A stretch of 64,000 bases of DNA, taken from contig CAWDDG010000008.1 of assembly GCA_963801065.1 (NCBI GenBank), positions 930,001-994,000 on the forward strand. The letters are read 5' to 3'. A program made the position numbers and the translations under genes. The notes beneath the pieces were generated by a model. It saw only the letters and a list, made by a program, of their open reading frames with translations, was not told the DNA's origin and searched no databases. Of this stretch, positions 56,467 through 63,875 are shown piece after piece. Origin of the DNA: CAWDDG01 sp963801065 (GTDB lineage Bacteria > Actinomycetota > Actinomycetes > Jiangellales > Jiangellaceae). Every line of letters begins with the position of its first letter. Positions within the stretch are counted from its first letter, which is position 1.

Positions 56467-58355
56467 GTCCGTATCGTCTGACCCCCGCCGGAGCGGCGGC
56501 GCCGGACCCGGTGCTCGTCGAGATCGTCGAGGGCTACCTCGCCTCTGTCGAACTGGAGGTCGAGACCGCGATCGGGCGGACCAGCCGCTCGCCGATGATC
56601 CGCGATGCACACGACTACCGGGCCGGCATCCACGATCGGCACCTGCGCAAGCTCACCGGCCGGTCATACTCCGCGCTGGTCCACCCGGTCGTGCGCGACC
56701 ATCCGATCCGGACCATGAGGCCTGGCGACGTCTTCTTCCACAACGACGTCTACCTCTCCGAGGGCGGGATCGGTCACCTCCCGGACCTGTGCGTCACCGC
56801 GCCGGTCTTCCACGACGGGGAGGTCGTCGCCTTCGTCCAGGCATTCGGCCACCACGACGACATCGGGGGCACGGTCCCCGGCTCGATGCCGTCGCACGCC
56901 ACGAGCGTGTTCGAGGAGGGCCTGATGGTGCCGCCCATCCGGCTCTGGGACGCGGGCGTGCCGAACGACGCTGCATTGAGGATCATGACGCGGAACTCGC
57001 GGATGCCCGAGTCGCTCGCAGCGGACCTCGACGCGGAGTGCTCCGCCTGCCTGATGGGCGCGCGCCGGCTGGCCGAGCTGTTCGCGAGGTACGGCAAGGA
57101 CACCGTCGAGGCGTGCTTCGACGCGACCCTCGACAACACGACGGAGACGTTCCGCCGTGAGCTGCTCGCGAAGATCCCCGACGGGGAGTACACGTGGGAG
57201 GACTACGCCGAGCACGACGGCGTCGACCCGCCGCGGCTGCACACGCAACGGATCACCCTGACGAAGACGAGCGCCGACGGCGCCGGTGCCGATGCGCGGC
57301 TGGTCGTCGACTTCACCGGGACCGGCCCGCAGGCGAGAGGTCCGATCAACCACTGCGGCGACTACGCCGACGGCGCGTTCCTCAAGAAATGGCTGGCCCC
57401 GATCCTGCGCAACCTGGCAGACCGCCCCGAGCGGATGGCGATGCTCGAGGTCAACGAGGGCGTCGTCCCGCTGATCGAGATGCGTTTCCCGCCTCCTGGG
57501 ACGCTGCTCACGCCGGTCTTTCCGGCGCCGACCAACGCGCGAACGTTCGTGATCCTCCGCCTGCTCGGAGTCCTCGCGGGCGCCGTGGCGAAGGCGGTCG
57601 ACGGGCGGATGCCGGCCGATCAGGAGACGATCCGCTACACGGGTGTCTACGGCGTCGACGGCTCGGGCCGGTCCTACCTGATGCGCGAGGTGCTGGGCGG
57701 CGGCTCCGGCGGGCGATACTACGCCGACGGCGAGGACACGATCCACGTAGTGCCGGACTCGCGGAACCTGCCGACCGAGTTCAGCGAGTCGCGCTTCCCG
57801 TTCGTGGTGGAGCGGCTCGGGTTGGCGCTGGACTCCGGCGGCCCGGGCCGGTTCCGCGGCGGGCTGGGCTATGAGAAGCACATCCGAATGTTGCGCGATG
57901 CTCACTTCATGTCGATCGCGGACCGGGCGATCCTGTCCTGCTGGGGCGTACGCGGTGGACGGGCCGGGCGGCCGTTCTCGGTGACGATCGACCCCGGCGG
58001 CCAGGATGAGCGCGAGGTCGACGCCCTCGCCGACGCCGAGCCGGTGCGGGCGGGCGAGGTGATTCGGATCCGCACGACCGGGGGCGGTGGGTGGGGTGAC
58101 CCGCTGGACCGTCCGTACGAGGAGGTCCTGCGCGACGTGCGGTGGCGCAAGGTCTCGGTGGGGAGCGCCCGGGACGACTACGGCGTGGTGGTGACGGGCT
58201 CGGCCGACGACCCAGCGGTCGATGCAGGCGCCAGCGACGCGGTGCGGGCCCAACTGCGGGCGAAGCGCACCGGTGACGAGCCCTTCTTCGACCGCGGACC
58301 CGGGTACGCGCGCCTGAGCGGGGGCAGAGTAGCCGCCGACGTCGACTGGCTCTGA
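56463..58355 (+). CDS. HyuB-type hydantoinase/oxoprolinase subunit
   Basis: A 630-residue partner of the HyuA-type subunit. Conserved segments are TAIGRTSRSPMIRDAHDYRA, FHNDVYLSEGGIGHLPDLCV, FVQAFGHHDDIGGTVPGSMP, VDFTGTGPQARGPINHCGD and SGGPGRFRGGLGYEKHIRML. The C-terminus carries the GGGGWGDPLDR segment typical of the family. The stop is followed after 12 bp by the long perfect hairpin. Confidence 0.92.
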   Translation: MSPYRLTPAGAAAPDPVLVEIVEGYLASVELEVETAIGRTSRSPMIRDAHDYRAGIHDRHLRKLTGRSYSALVHPVVRDHPIRTMRPGDVFFHNDVYLSEGGIGHLPDLCVTAPVFHDGEVVAFVQAFGHHDDIGGTVPGSMPSHATSVFEEGLMVPPIRLWDAGVPNDAALRIMTRNSRMPESLAADLDAECSACLMGARRLAELFARYGKDTVEACFDATLDNTTETFRRELLAKIPDGEYTWEDYAEHDGVDPPRLHTQRITLTKTSADGAGADARLVVDFTGTGPQARGPINHCGDYADGAFLKKWLAPILRNLADRPERMAMLEVNEGVVPLIEMRFPPPGTLLTPVFPAPTNARTFVILRLLGVLAGAVAKAVDGRMPADQETIRYTGVYGVDGSGRSYLMREVLGGGSGGRYYADGEDTIHVVPDSRNLPTEFSESRFPFVVERLGLALDSGGPGRFRGGLGYEKHIRMLRDAHFMSIADRAILSCWGVRGGRAGRPFSVTIDPGGQDEREVDALADAEPVRAGEVIRIRTTGGGGWGDPLDRPYEEVLRDVRWRKVSVGSARDDYGVVVTGSADDPAVDAGASDAVRAQLRAKRTGDEPFFDRGPGYARLSGGRVAADVDWL

Positions 58356-58367
58356 CGCTCTTCCAAA

Positions 58368-58449
58368 TGATCACGTTAAGTGGGCGTCTTGGGCCGTTAC
58401 CAGGTCTCGGCACCTGGTAACGGCCCAAGACGCCCACTTAACGTGATCA
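58368..58449. repeat. Perfect 38-bp inverted repeat (long hairpin) between convergent genes
   Basis: The arms 58368-58405 and 58412-58449 are perfectly complementary with a 6-base loop CTCGGC. Each outer end reads TGATCACGTTAAG. It lies between the HyuB-type gene and the convergent kinase gene. Its right end supplies the TGA stop of the kinase. It could end transcription from both sides, but the length and perfection go beyond usual terminators. Confidence 0.9.
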
Positions 58450-59046
58450 ATCAGAAGCAGCCAGGACCACGTAGCGCGACGGGTCGTGGGGAACCGAAGG
58501 GGCGCCATCGATGCGGTAGTCGGCGCGCTCGCGCGTCCCTTCGGCAGCGAACAGTGCGTCCTCCTGCCGGGCCCAGCGTTCCCAGTGCTGCCGGAAGGCA
58601 TCGCCGTCGCGCTCCATCCCACGGTCGAACCGGACGGCATGGGGTGCGTCGACCCACAGCAGGAGCGACAGATACGGCGCGGCGATCCGCGAGCCGGAAG
58701 CGCACCCCTCGACGACGAGCGTCTCCGCGCTCGGCACGTCGACCCAGTCGTCGCCGTACGCGTCGCGAGACCAGTCGTAGCGCCGGTAGCGCGCTGGCTC
58801 CCCATGCGAGAGCGGCTCCAGAACCCACCGGTGCAGGATCGGAGCGGCGTCGGCCAGCCCGTCCCAGCCGGGGAAAAGGTCGTCCATGTGGACCGTGGGC
58901 GCCTCGAGCAGTGAAGCCAACCGCGCGGCGAGCATCGACTTGCCGGACCCGCCGCGACCGTCGATCGCGACCACCCGGGTCGTGTCGGCGCGGGCAGGTG
59001 CCTCACGCAGTTGTGACACCAGGGCGGAAAGTGCAAGGACCGTCAC
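58447..59046 (-). CDS. Uridine-kinase-like P-loop NTPase
   Basis: A 199-residue P-loop kinase with Walker A VVAIDGRGGSGKS (25-37), then VHMDDLFPGWDGLADA and TLVVEGCASGSRIAAPYLSL. The pattern DDLFxGWDGL is typical of the uridine kinase-like family of actinobacteria, whose substrate is not proven. Its GTG start overlaps the upstream enzyme by 4 bp. The stop codon is the terminal TGA of the long hairpin. If it phosphorylates pyrimidine nucleosides it would fit the pyrimidine theme, but this is only suggestive. Confidence 0.8.
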   Translation of the reverse strand: MTVLALSALVSQLREAPARADTTRVVAIDGRGGSGKSMLAARLASLLEAPTVHMDDLFPGWDGLADAAPILHRWVLEPLSHGEPARYRRYDWSRDAYGDDWVDVPSAETLVVEGCASGSRIAAPYLSLLLWVDAPHAVRFDRGMERDGDAFRQHWERWARQEDALFAAEGTRERADYRIDGAPSVPHDPSRYVVLAASD

Positions 59047-60317
59047 AGGAAGGCCTTGCCCTCACCGCGGTACGTGGTGGCCGACCCGACCCGGCGCTCT
59101 CCGCGGACGAGGTGCAACGCATCGAAACGCTCGCAGAGCTCGCCCGCCTTCGCGTGCCGGAACCACACCCGGTCGCCGATCGCCAGGCTGTCGGCGGGCG
59201 CCCCGAGCAGCGGCGTCTGGGTCTCACCTGCACCCTCGGTCGGGTCGAGCTGGAGGCCATCGGGCAGCCACGGGACGGGTAGCCGATCCGCGCCGGCTGC
59301 ACCGCTCGCGACGTAGCCGCCGCCGAGCACGGTGACCACCCCGGGCCCCGGCCGGCGCACGACCGGGAGCGCGAAGAACGCTGCCGGCCTGGTGTCGAAC
59401 CTCGTGTATCCGTCGAACAGCCGCGGTGCGAACAGGCCGGACCCGGCCGCGACCTCGGTCACCGCCTCCTCGGATGCCGTGCGGTCGACCGATCCGGTGC
59501 CGCCTCCGTTCACGAACTCGAGGTCGGCCACGGCCCGTACGGCCGAGACCGCCGCGGCGCGCCGCTCGCGCAGCTCGCGCATCGACCAGCGCTGCATCTC
59601 CCGAACGGCCCGGCCGTAGAGACGGCGTCCGGGGGGAGCGTCGGGCACGCCCGCGACCTGCGCCTCGTAGGCCATGACGCCGACCAGCCGGAAGCCCGGG
59701 CGTTCGGTCACGACCTGCGCCGCCCGGGCCAGTGCTTCCGGTGTATGCAGTGGCGAGCGCAACGCTCCCACTCGTACGCGTCCGCCGGCCGGGCGCCACG
59801 AGCAGTCGAGCTCGAGACAGACCCGGATCGTCTCCCGCCGCTGCGGCGCCGAGACGGCGTCCACGAGATCGAGCTGGGCCGCGTCGTCGACCATGATCGT
59901 GACGGTGGAGGCGAGGCGGCCGTCGTGCGCAAGGCGGTAGATGGCCGTACGGTCGGCTGTCGGATAGCCCACCACCACGTCGTCGGTGACCTCGGTCCCC
60001 ACCAGCCACAACGCCTCAGGGAGCGTGAGCGCAAGGATCCCGGCGTAGCCGTCGCGCGCGAGGGCGTCGCGGAGCATGTCGCGGCACCTGACGGACTTGC
60101 TGGCCACCCGGATCGGTACTCCCGCGGCACGCCGGACCAGGTCGGCGGCGTTGGTGTCCCAGGCGTCCATGTCGACGGCGGCGAGAGGCGCGTCGTAGCC
60201 TCCCGTCGCGGTGTTCAGACGGTGGCGGAGGTCGGCGCGGGAGCTGTCGGCCCGCGGCGGGTCGGCACCCGGCCGGCCGGAGTCCGGACGGGTGACGAGC
60301 GGGGACGAGGCTTCCAC
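59043..60317 (-). CDS. PLP enzyme with alanine-racemase N-terminal fold (amino acid deaminase/aldolase type)
   Basis: A 424-residue PLP protein. The Schiff-base Lys is in IRVASKSVRCRDMLRDAL (about 74) after LAAVDMDAWDTNAADLVRR. Further segments are LELDCSWRPAGGRVRVGALR, VNGGGTGSVDRTASEEAVTE and the C-terminal D-threonine-aldolase-like domain (GDRVWFRHAKAGELCERFDA). Related proteins act as D-threonine aldolases or D-serine dehydratases. GTG 60317 was chosen; a TAATGAT stretch lies just upstream. The substrate is unknown. Confidence 0.85.
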   Translation of the reverse strand: MEASSPLVTRPDSGRPGADPPRADSSRADLRHRLNTATGGYDAPLAAVDMDAWDTNAADLVRRAAGVPIRVASKSVRCRDMLRDALARDGYAGILALTLPEALWLVGTEVTDDVVVGYPTADRTAIYRLAHDGRLASTVTIMVDDAAQLDLVDAVSAPQRRETIRVCLELDCSWRPAGGRVRVGALRSPLHTPEALARAAQVVTERPGFRLVGVMAYEAQVAGVPDAPPGRRLYGRAVREMQRWSMRELRERRAAAVSAVRAVADLEFVNGGGTGSVDRTASEEAVTEVAAGSGLFAPRLFDGYTRFDTRPAAFFALPVVRRPGPGVVTVLGGGYVASGAAGADRLPVPWLPDGLQLDPTEGAGETQTPLLGAPADSLAIGDRVWFRHAKAGELCERFDALHLVRGERRVGSATTYRGEGKAFL

Positions 60318-60349
60318 GGGCGCATCATTACCAGATGGCGGGGTGCGGG

Positions 60350-61534
60350 TCACTGCCGCGGCCGCCCGTACCTGGGGATCCACCGCCACATCACGATCGC
60401 TCCTATGCCGGACACGGCGCCCATCGTGACGATCGCGAAGGCGAGCCCCGCCAGCGACGTGACCGCGGCTACGGTCAGCGGTCCGACGCCGGTGCCCACG
60501 TCGGCGAACAGCCGCCACGCACCCAGGAAGACGGCGCGGCTGACCGCGGGGGACACGTCCGAACCGAGGGTCATCACCAGGCCACTTCCCACACCGTTGC
60601 CGAGCCCCATGACCATTGCCGCCGCGGTGAGCGCCCCGGCGCTCGCCGTCAGCGGCAGCAGAAGGTGCGCTACGCCGAGGATCAGCATCGACGGCACCGC
60701 GATCCAGCTGCGCCCGATCCGGTCCATGGCCAGCCCAGCCGGATAGAACAGGAGCATGTCGACGGCGCCGGAAATCCCGAAGATCAGGCTGGTCGTGGCT
60801 GGGTCGAGGCCGATGTGCTCGGCCCACAGCGGCACCACGACCTGCCGGGAGGCTCGCACCGCGCCGAGGATCAGGGCACCCACGCCGAGGGTCCGCAATA
60901 CCGGAACGTGCCGTCGGACGATGTGCAGCACGCTGTCGTGAGGCCTGTCCCGTCCGAGTGTGCGCTCCGGACTGGGCGCCTCGGGCAGGACCAGCAGCAC
61001 CGCCGCCGCGAGGAGCGCCGCCACAAGATGCACCCAGTAGGCGCCGTCGGTTCCCAGGAAGCGCATGGTCGCGGCCCCCAGGAACGGCCCCACGAAGAGC
61101 CCGATCCGGTGCATACCGCCCAGCGTGGATAGCGCGCGGGCGCGCAGGGGGAACGGCATGATCTCGGTCAGGTAGGCATGCCGGGCCAGGCCCCACACGG
61201 CTGTGGCGAGGCCGGTGTACGCGATGCCGAGGGCGAGCATCCACACCGTGGTCGCCACGATGCAGAGGGCGAGGGCCACCAGCGCGAGTCCGGTGGCGAG
61301 CAGCATCGCGCGCCGCTCGCCGACCCGCACGGCAAGCGTGCCGGCCGGGAGGTCGCCCGCGATGCGGCCGAGCCCGATCACGGCGACGACCATGCCGGCT
61401 GCGGCGACAGACGCACCGAGCTCGCGCGCAGACAACGCGATCACCGGGGCGATGGCGCCCTGGCCGATGCCGAACAGGAGCGACGGCAGGTACACCGACG
61501 GGCCGATCGACCTGAGCGTCACCTGCGCTGACAT
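60350..61534 (-). CDS. Major facilitator superfamily transporter
   Basis: A 394-residue MFS transporter with 12 predicted helices. The inter-domain loop is basic and proline-containing (LPEAPSPERTLGRDRPHDS). The conserved loop 2-3 motif appears as GDLPAGTLAVRVGERRAMLLA, and the second-half copy as YPAGLAMDRIGRSWIAVPS. The substrate is unknown: drug efflux or metabolite uptake both remain open. It lies 32 bp upstream of the PLP-enzyme gene on the same strand and diverges from the CoA-transferase gene. Confidence 0.88.
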   Translation of the reverse strand: MSAQVTLRSIGPSVYLPSLLFGIGQGAIAPVIALSARELGASVAAAGMVVAVIGLGRIAGDLPAGTLAVRVGERRAMLLATGLALVALALCIVATTVWMLALGIAYTGLATAVWGLARHAYLTEIMPFPLRARALSTLGGMHRIGLFVGPFLGAATMRFLGTDGAYWVHLVAALLAAAVLLVLPEAPSPERTLGRDRPHDSVLHIVRRHVPVLRTLGVGALILGAVRASRQVVVPLWAEHIGLDPATTSLIFGISGAVDMLLFYPAGLAMDRIGRSWIAVPSMLILGVAHLLLPLTASAGALTAAAMVMGLGNGVGSGLVMTLGSDVSPAVSRAVFLGAWRLFADVGTGVGPLTVAAVTSLAGLAFAIVTMGAVSGIGAIVMWRWIPRYGRPRQ

Positions 61535-61580
61535 CGCCGGTCATCGTCTCACCTCATATCTCACATGACCGGTGCCTCTC

Positions 61581-61586
61581 TAGGCT
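61581..61586 (+). promoter_or_regulatory. Leaderless-type -10 element (TAGGCT) for the CoA-transferase
   Basis: TAGGCT ends 8 bp before ATG 61595. An in-frame ATG at 61565 lies upstream of this box and would add ten residues unlike the family, so the box decides the start. Confidence 0.45.
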
Positions 61587-61594
61587 GCGTAGGC

Positions 61595-62779
61595 ATGTCG
61601 GAGACTCACGCACCGGGACCCTTGGACGGCTACCTGGTCGTCGACCTGACGCGGGCGTTGGCGGGACCGCACGCAGGCATGATGCTGGCCGACCTGGGCG
61701 CGCGCGTCGTCAAGGTGGAGACGCCCGGCAGTGGGGACGACACCCGCGGGTGGGGCCCGCCCTTCGTGGGGCCTGCCGACGACCCGGTCTCGACGTACTA
61801 CCTGTCCTGCAACAGGGACAAGGAGTCCGTGACGGCGGACCTCAAGAGCGACGACGGGCGGGCCATGCTCGAGGGCCTGGTGCGACGGGCCGACGTCTTG
61901 CTGGAGAACTTTCGGCCAGGGGTCCTCGGCCGGCTCGGCTTCGACACCGAGCGGCTCCACGAGCTCAACCCGCGCCTGGTGGTGTTGTCGATCACCGGTT
62001 TCGGGCACGACGGCCCCGAGGCCGGGCGTGCGGGCTATGACCAGATCGCCCAGGGTGAGGCGGGGCTGATGTCGATGACGGGCCCGCCAGGTGAGCCGAC
62101 CCGCGTCGGGCTGCCGATCGGCGATCTGCTCGCCGGCATGTACGGCGCATTCGGCGTGCTGGCTGCCCTGTTGGAGCGGGAGCGGACGGGTCGGGGGGAC
62201 GTGGTGCGGACATCACTACTCGCCGCGATCGTGGGGGTCCACGCCTTTCAGGGCACCAGGTGGACCGTGGCTCACGAGGTCCCCGAAGGGCCGGGCAACC
62301 ACCATCCGTCGATCGCACCGTACGGGCTCTTCCACGCGGCGGACGGCCCGATCCAGATCGCGGTCGGCAGCGAGTCGCAGTGGCGTGTCTTCGCGCCGGT
62401 CGTCGGCCTCGATCCTGACGACCCGCGCTTCGTCACCAACCGGCTGCGGGTCGCGAACCGCAACGAGCTGCTGGCCGCCATCGACGCTGCGCTGGCTGCC
62501 GGCCCGTCGGCCGAATGGCTCGGACGGCTGGACGACATCGGCGTGCCGGCCGGAAGGGTCCGGACGCTCGACGAGGTGTACGAGTGGGAACAGACGCGCT
62601 CGCAGGGTCTGCTCATCACCGTCGACCACCCCGTCCTGGGCAGGATCGAGCTGCCGGGCCCACCGCTGCGCTTCGGCGACCGTCCGTACGCCGGCGGCCG
62701 CGAGACCCATTCCGCGCCGCCGCTGCTGGGTGAGCACGACGAGTCCGTCCGCGCCTGGCTCGCCGCGGAGCAGCCCTGA
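61595..62779 (+). CDS. Family III (CaiB/BaiF) CoA-transferase
   Basis: A 394-residue CoA-transferase that moves CoA between acids through an aspartyl intermediate. The N-terminal GYLVVDLTRALAGPHAGMML, VVKVETPGSGDDTRGWGPPF and DVLLENFRPGVLGRLG are typical, and the catalytic Asp is in AGYDQIAQGEAG (about 149). ATG 61595 begins MSETHAPGPLDGYLV. Substrates cannot be read from the sequence. In the proposed pathway it could activate a dicarboxylic acid such as malonate. It is followed by a long hairpin and then carbamate kinase. Confidence 0.92.
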   Translation: MSETHAPGPLDGYLVVDLTRALAGPHAGMMLADLGARVVKVETPGSGDDTRGWGPPFVGPADDPVSTYYLSCNRDKESVTADLKSDDGRAMLEGLVRRADVLLENFRPGVLGRLGFDTERLHELNPRLVVLSITGFGHDGPEAGRAGYDQIAQGEAGLMSMTGPPGEPTRVGLPIGDLLAGMYGAFGVLAALLERERTGRGDVVRTSLLAAIVGVHAFQGTRWTVAHEVPEGPGNHHPSIAPYGLFHAADGPIQIAVGSESQWRVFAPVVGLDPDDPRFVTNRLRVANRNELLAAIDAALAAGPSAEWLGRLDDIGVPAGRVRTLDEVYEWEQTRSQGLLITVDHPVLGRIELPGPPLRFGDRPYAGGRETHSAPPLLGEHDESVRAWLAAEQP

Positions 62780-62788
62780 GTCCAAGCC

Positions 62789-62867
62789 CGCGTTGATCAT
62801 GCAACTCGTGCGCGACACGCCGACAATTGCGGTCGGCGTGTCGCGCACGAGTTGCATGATCAACGCG
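62789..62867. repeat. Perfect 36-bp inverted repeat (long hairpin)
   Basis: The arms 62789-62824 and 62832-62867 are perfectly complementary with a 7-base loop AATTGCG. The outer part contains TTGATCATGCAACTCGTGCG and the inner part CGCGACACGCCGAC. It begins 9 bp after the CoA-transferase stop and ends 59 bp before carbamate kinase. A half copy with 25 of 29 matches occurs at 18586-18614, so it belongs to a repeat family. Confidence 0.92.
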
Positions 62868-62912
62868 GTGAATTGGGCGAGCGTTGCCGTCGAGTCCGGT
62901 GAGACCTGGGCC

Positions 62913-62918
62913 TAGGCT
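62913..62918 (+). promoter_or_regulatory. Leaderless-type -10 element (TAGGCT) for carbamate kinase
   Basis: TAGGCT ends 8 bp before GTG 62927, after the hairpin. This gives carbamate kinase and the next gene their own promoter. Confidence 0.45.
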
Positions 62919-62926
62919 CGTCAGCC

Positions 62927-63865
62927 GTGCGGGTACTGATCGCGCTCGGCGGCAATGCCATGACCGCGCCCGACGGGCGAGCCCGGCCCGACGACCAGAT
63001 CGCCGCCCTCGCCGTCGCGGCGCGCCGGATCGCCGAGGTGGTCGCGGGCGGCCACCAGGTCGCCGTCACCCATGGCAACGGGCCGCAGGTGGGCAACCTG
63101 CTGGTCAAGAACGAGATCGCGGCTTCGGTCGTACCTCCCGTGCCGCTCGACTGGTGCGGCGCGCAGACCCAGGGCACGATCGGCTTCGTCCTGCTGGACG
63201 CGCTCCAGCACTGCCTGGCCGAGCTGCACGCCGAGCGCCCGGTCGGAGCCGTCGTCACCCGCACGCTCGTCGACGCCGACGACCCGGCGTTCGCCCACCC
63301 GACCAAGCCGATCGGTCGCTACCTGCCGGCCGACGAGGCCAAGGTCATGATCGAGCACGGCCAGTCCTGGGAGGACCGGGGCCGGCAGGGCTGGCGCCGC
63401 GTCGTGGCCAGCCCCGAGCCGCACGAGATCCTCGACGCACCGGCCATCGGGGCACTGCTCGCAGCCGGCTTCGTGGTCGTCGGCGCGGGCGGCGGCGGAG
63501 TCCCGGTGGTCCGGGACGGCGACGGCGCGCTGCGCGGCGTCGAGGCCGTGATCGACAAGGATCTCGCGGCCTCGGTGCTCGGCCGTGAGCTCGGCGCCGA
63601 CGTCCTTGTCATCGCGACGGACGTCGACCATGTCGCGCTCGACTTCGGCAAGCCGCACGAGCGTCCGCTTCGGCAGGTGAGCGTCGCCGAGCTGCGCCGG
63701 CATGCCCGCGACGGCCACTTCGGCAGCGGCAGCATGGGCCCCAAGGTGGAGGCGGCGTGCCGGTTCGTCGAGGCGGGCGGCCGCCGCACGGTGATCACGT
63801 CCCTGGAGCACATCGAGAGCGCCCTCACCGGCGCGTCCGGAACCGTCGTCGAGCCGAGCGAGTGA
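62927..63865 (+). CDS. arcC: Carbamate kinase (AllK/ArcC family)
   Basis: Converts carbamoyl phosphate and ADP to ATP, ammonia and CO2 when run in the catabolic direction. It has 312 residues. Visible are VLIALGGNAM, VAVTHGNGPQVGNLLVKNEI, WCGAQTQGTIGFVLLDAL, GAGGGGVPVV, AVIDKDLAASVLGRELGADV and GSMGPKVEAACRFVEAGG. No arginine deiminase or ornithine transcarbamylase is near. The likely source of carbamoyl phosphate is the AllFGH-like enzyme encoded at 36-40 kb, as in allantoin-utilising E. coli. It lies 10 bp upstream of the ring-opening hydrolase gene. Confidence 0.95.
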   Translation: MRVLIALGGNAMTAPDGRARPDDQIAALAVAARRIAEVVAGGHQVAVTHGNGPQVGNLLVKNEIAASVVPPVPLDWCGAQTQGTIGFVLLDALQHCLAELHAERPVGAVVTRTLVDADDPAFAHPTKPIGRYLPADEAKVMIEHGQSWEDRGRQGWRRVVASPEPHEILDAPAIGALLAAGFVVVGAGGGGVPVVRDGDGALRGVEAVIDKDLAASVLGRELGADVLVIATDVDHVALDFGKPHERPLRQVSVAELRRHARDGHFGSGSMGPKVEAACRFVEAGGRRTVITSLEHIESALTGASGTVVEPSE

Positions 63866-63875
63866 GGTGCGCCCC

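Noticed and set aside
62216..62863. Open frame of about 215 codons on the minus strand over the CoA-transferase
   Set aside because: It starts inside the palindrome and runs antisense to a clear CaiB-family gene.
62789..62867. CRISPR or tRNA-like element
   Set aside because: It is a single simple hairpin with no spaced repeats and no cloverleaf. No CRISPR array, tRNA or rRNA was recognised anywhere in the window.
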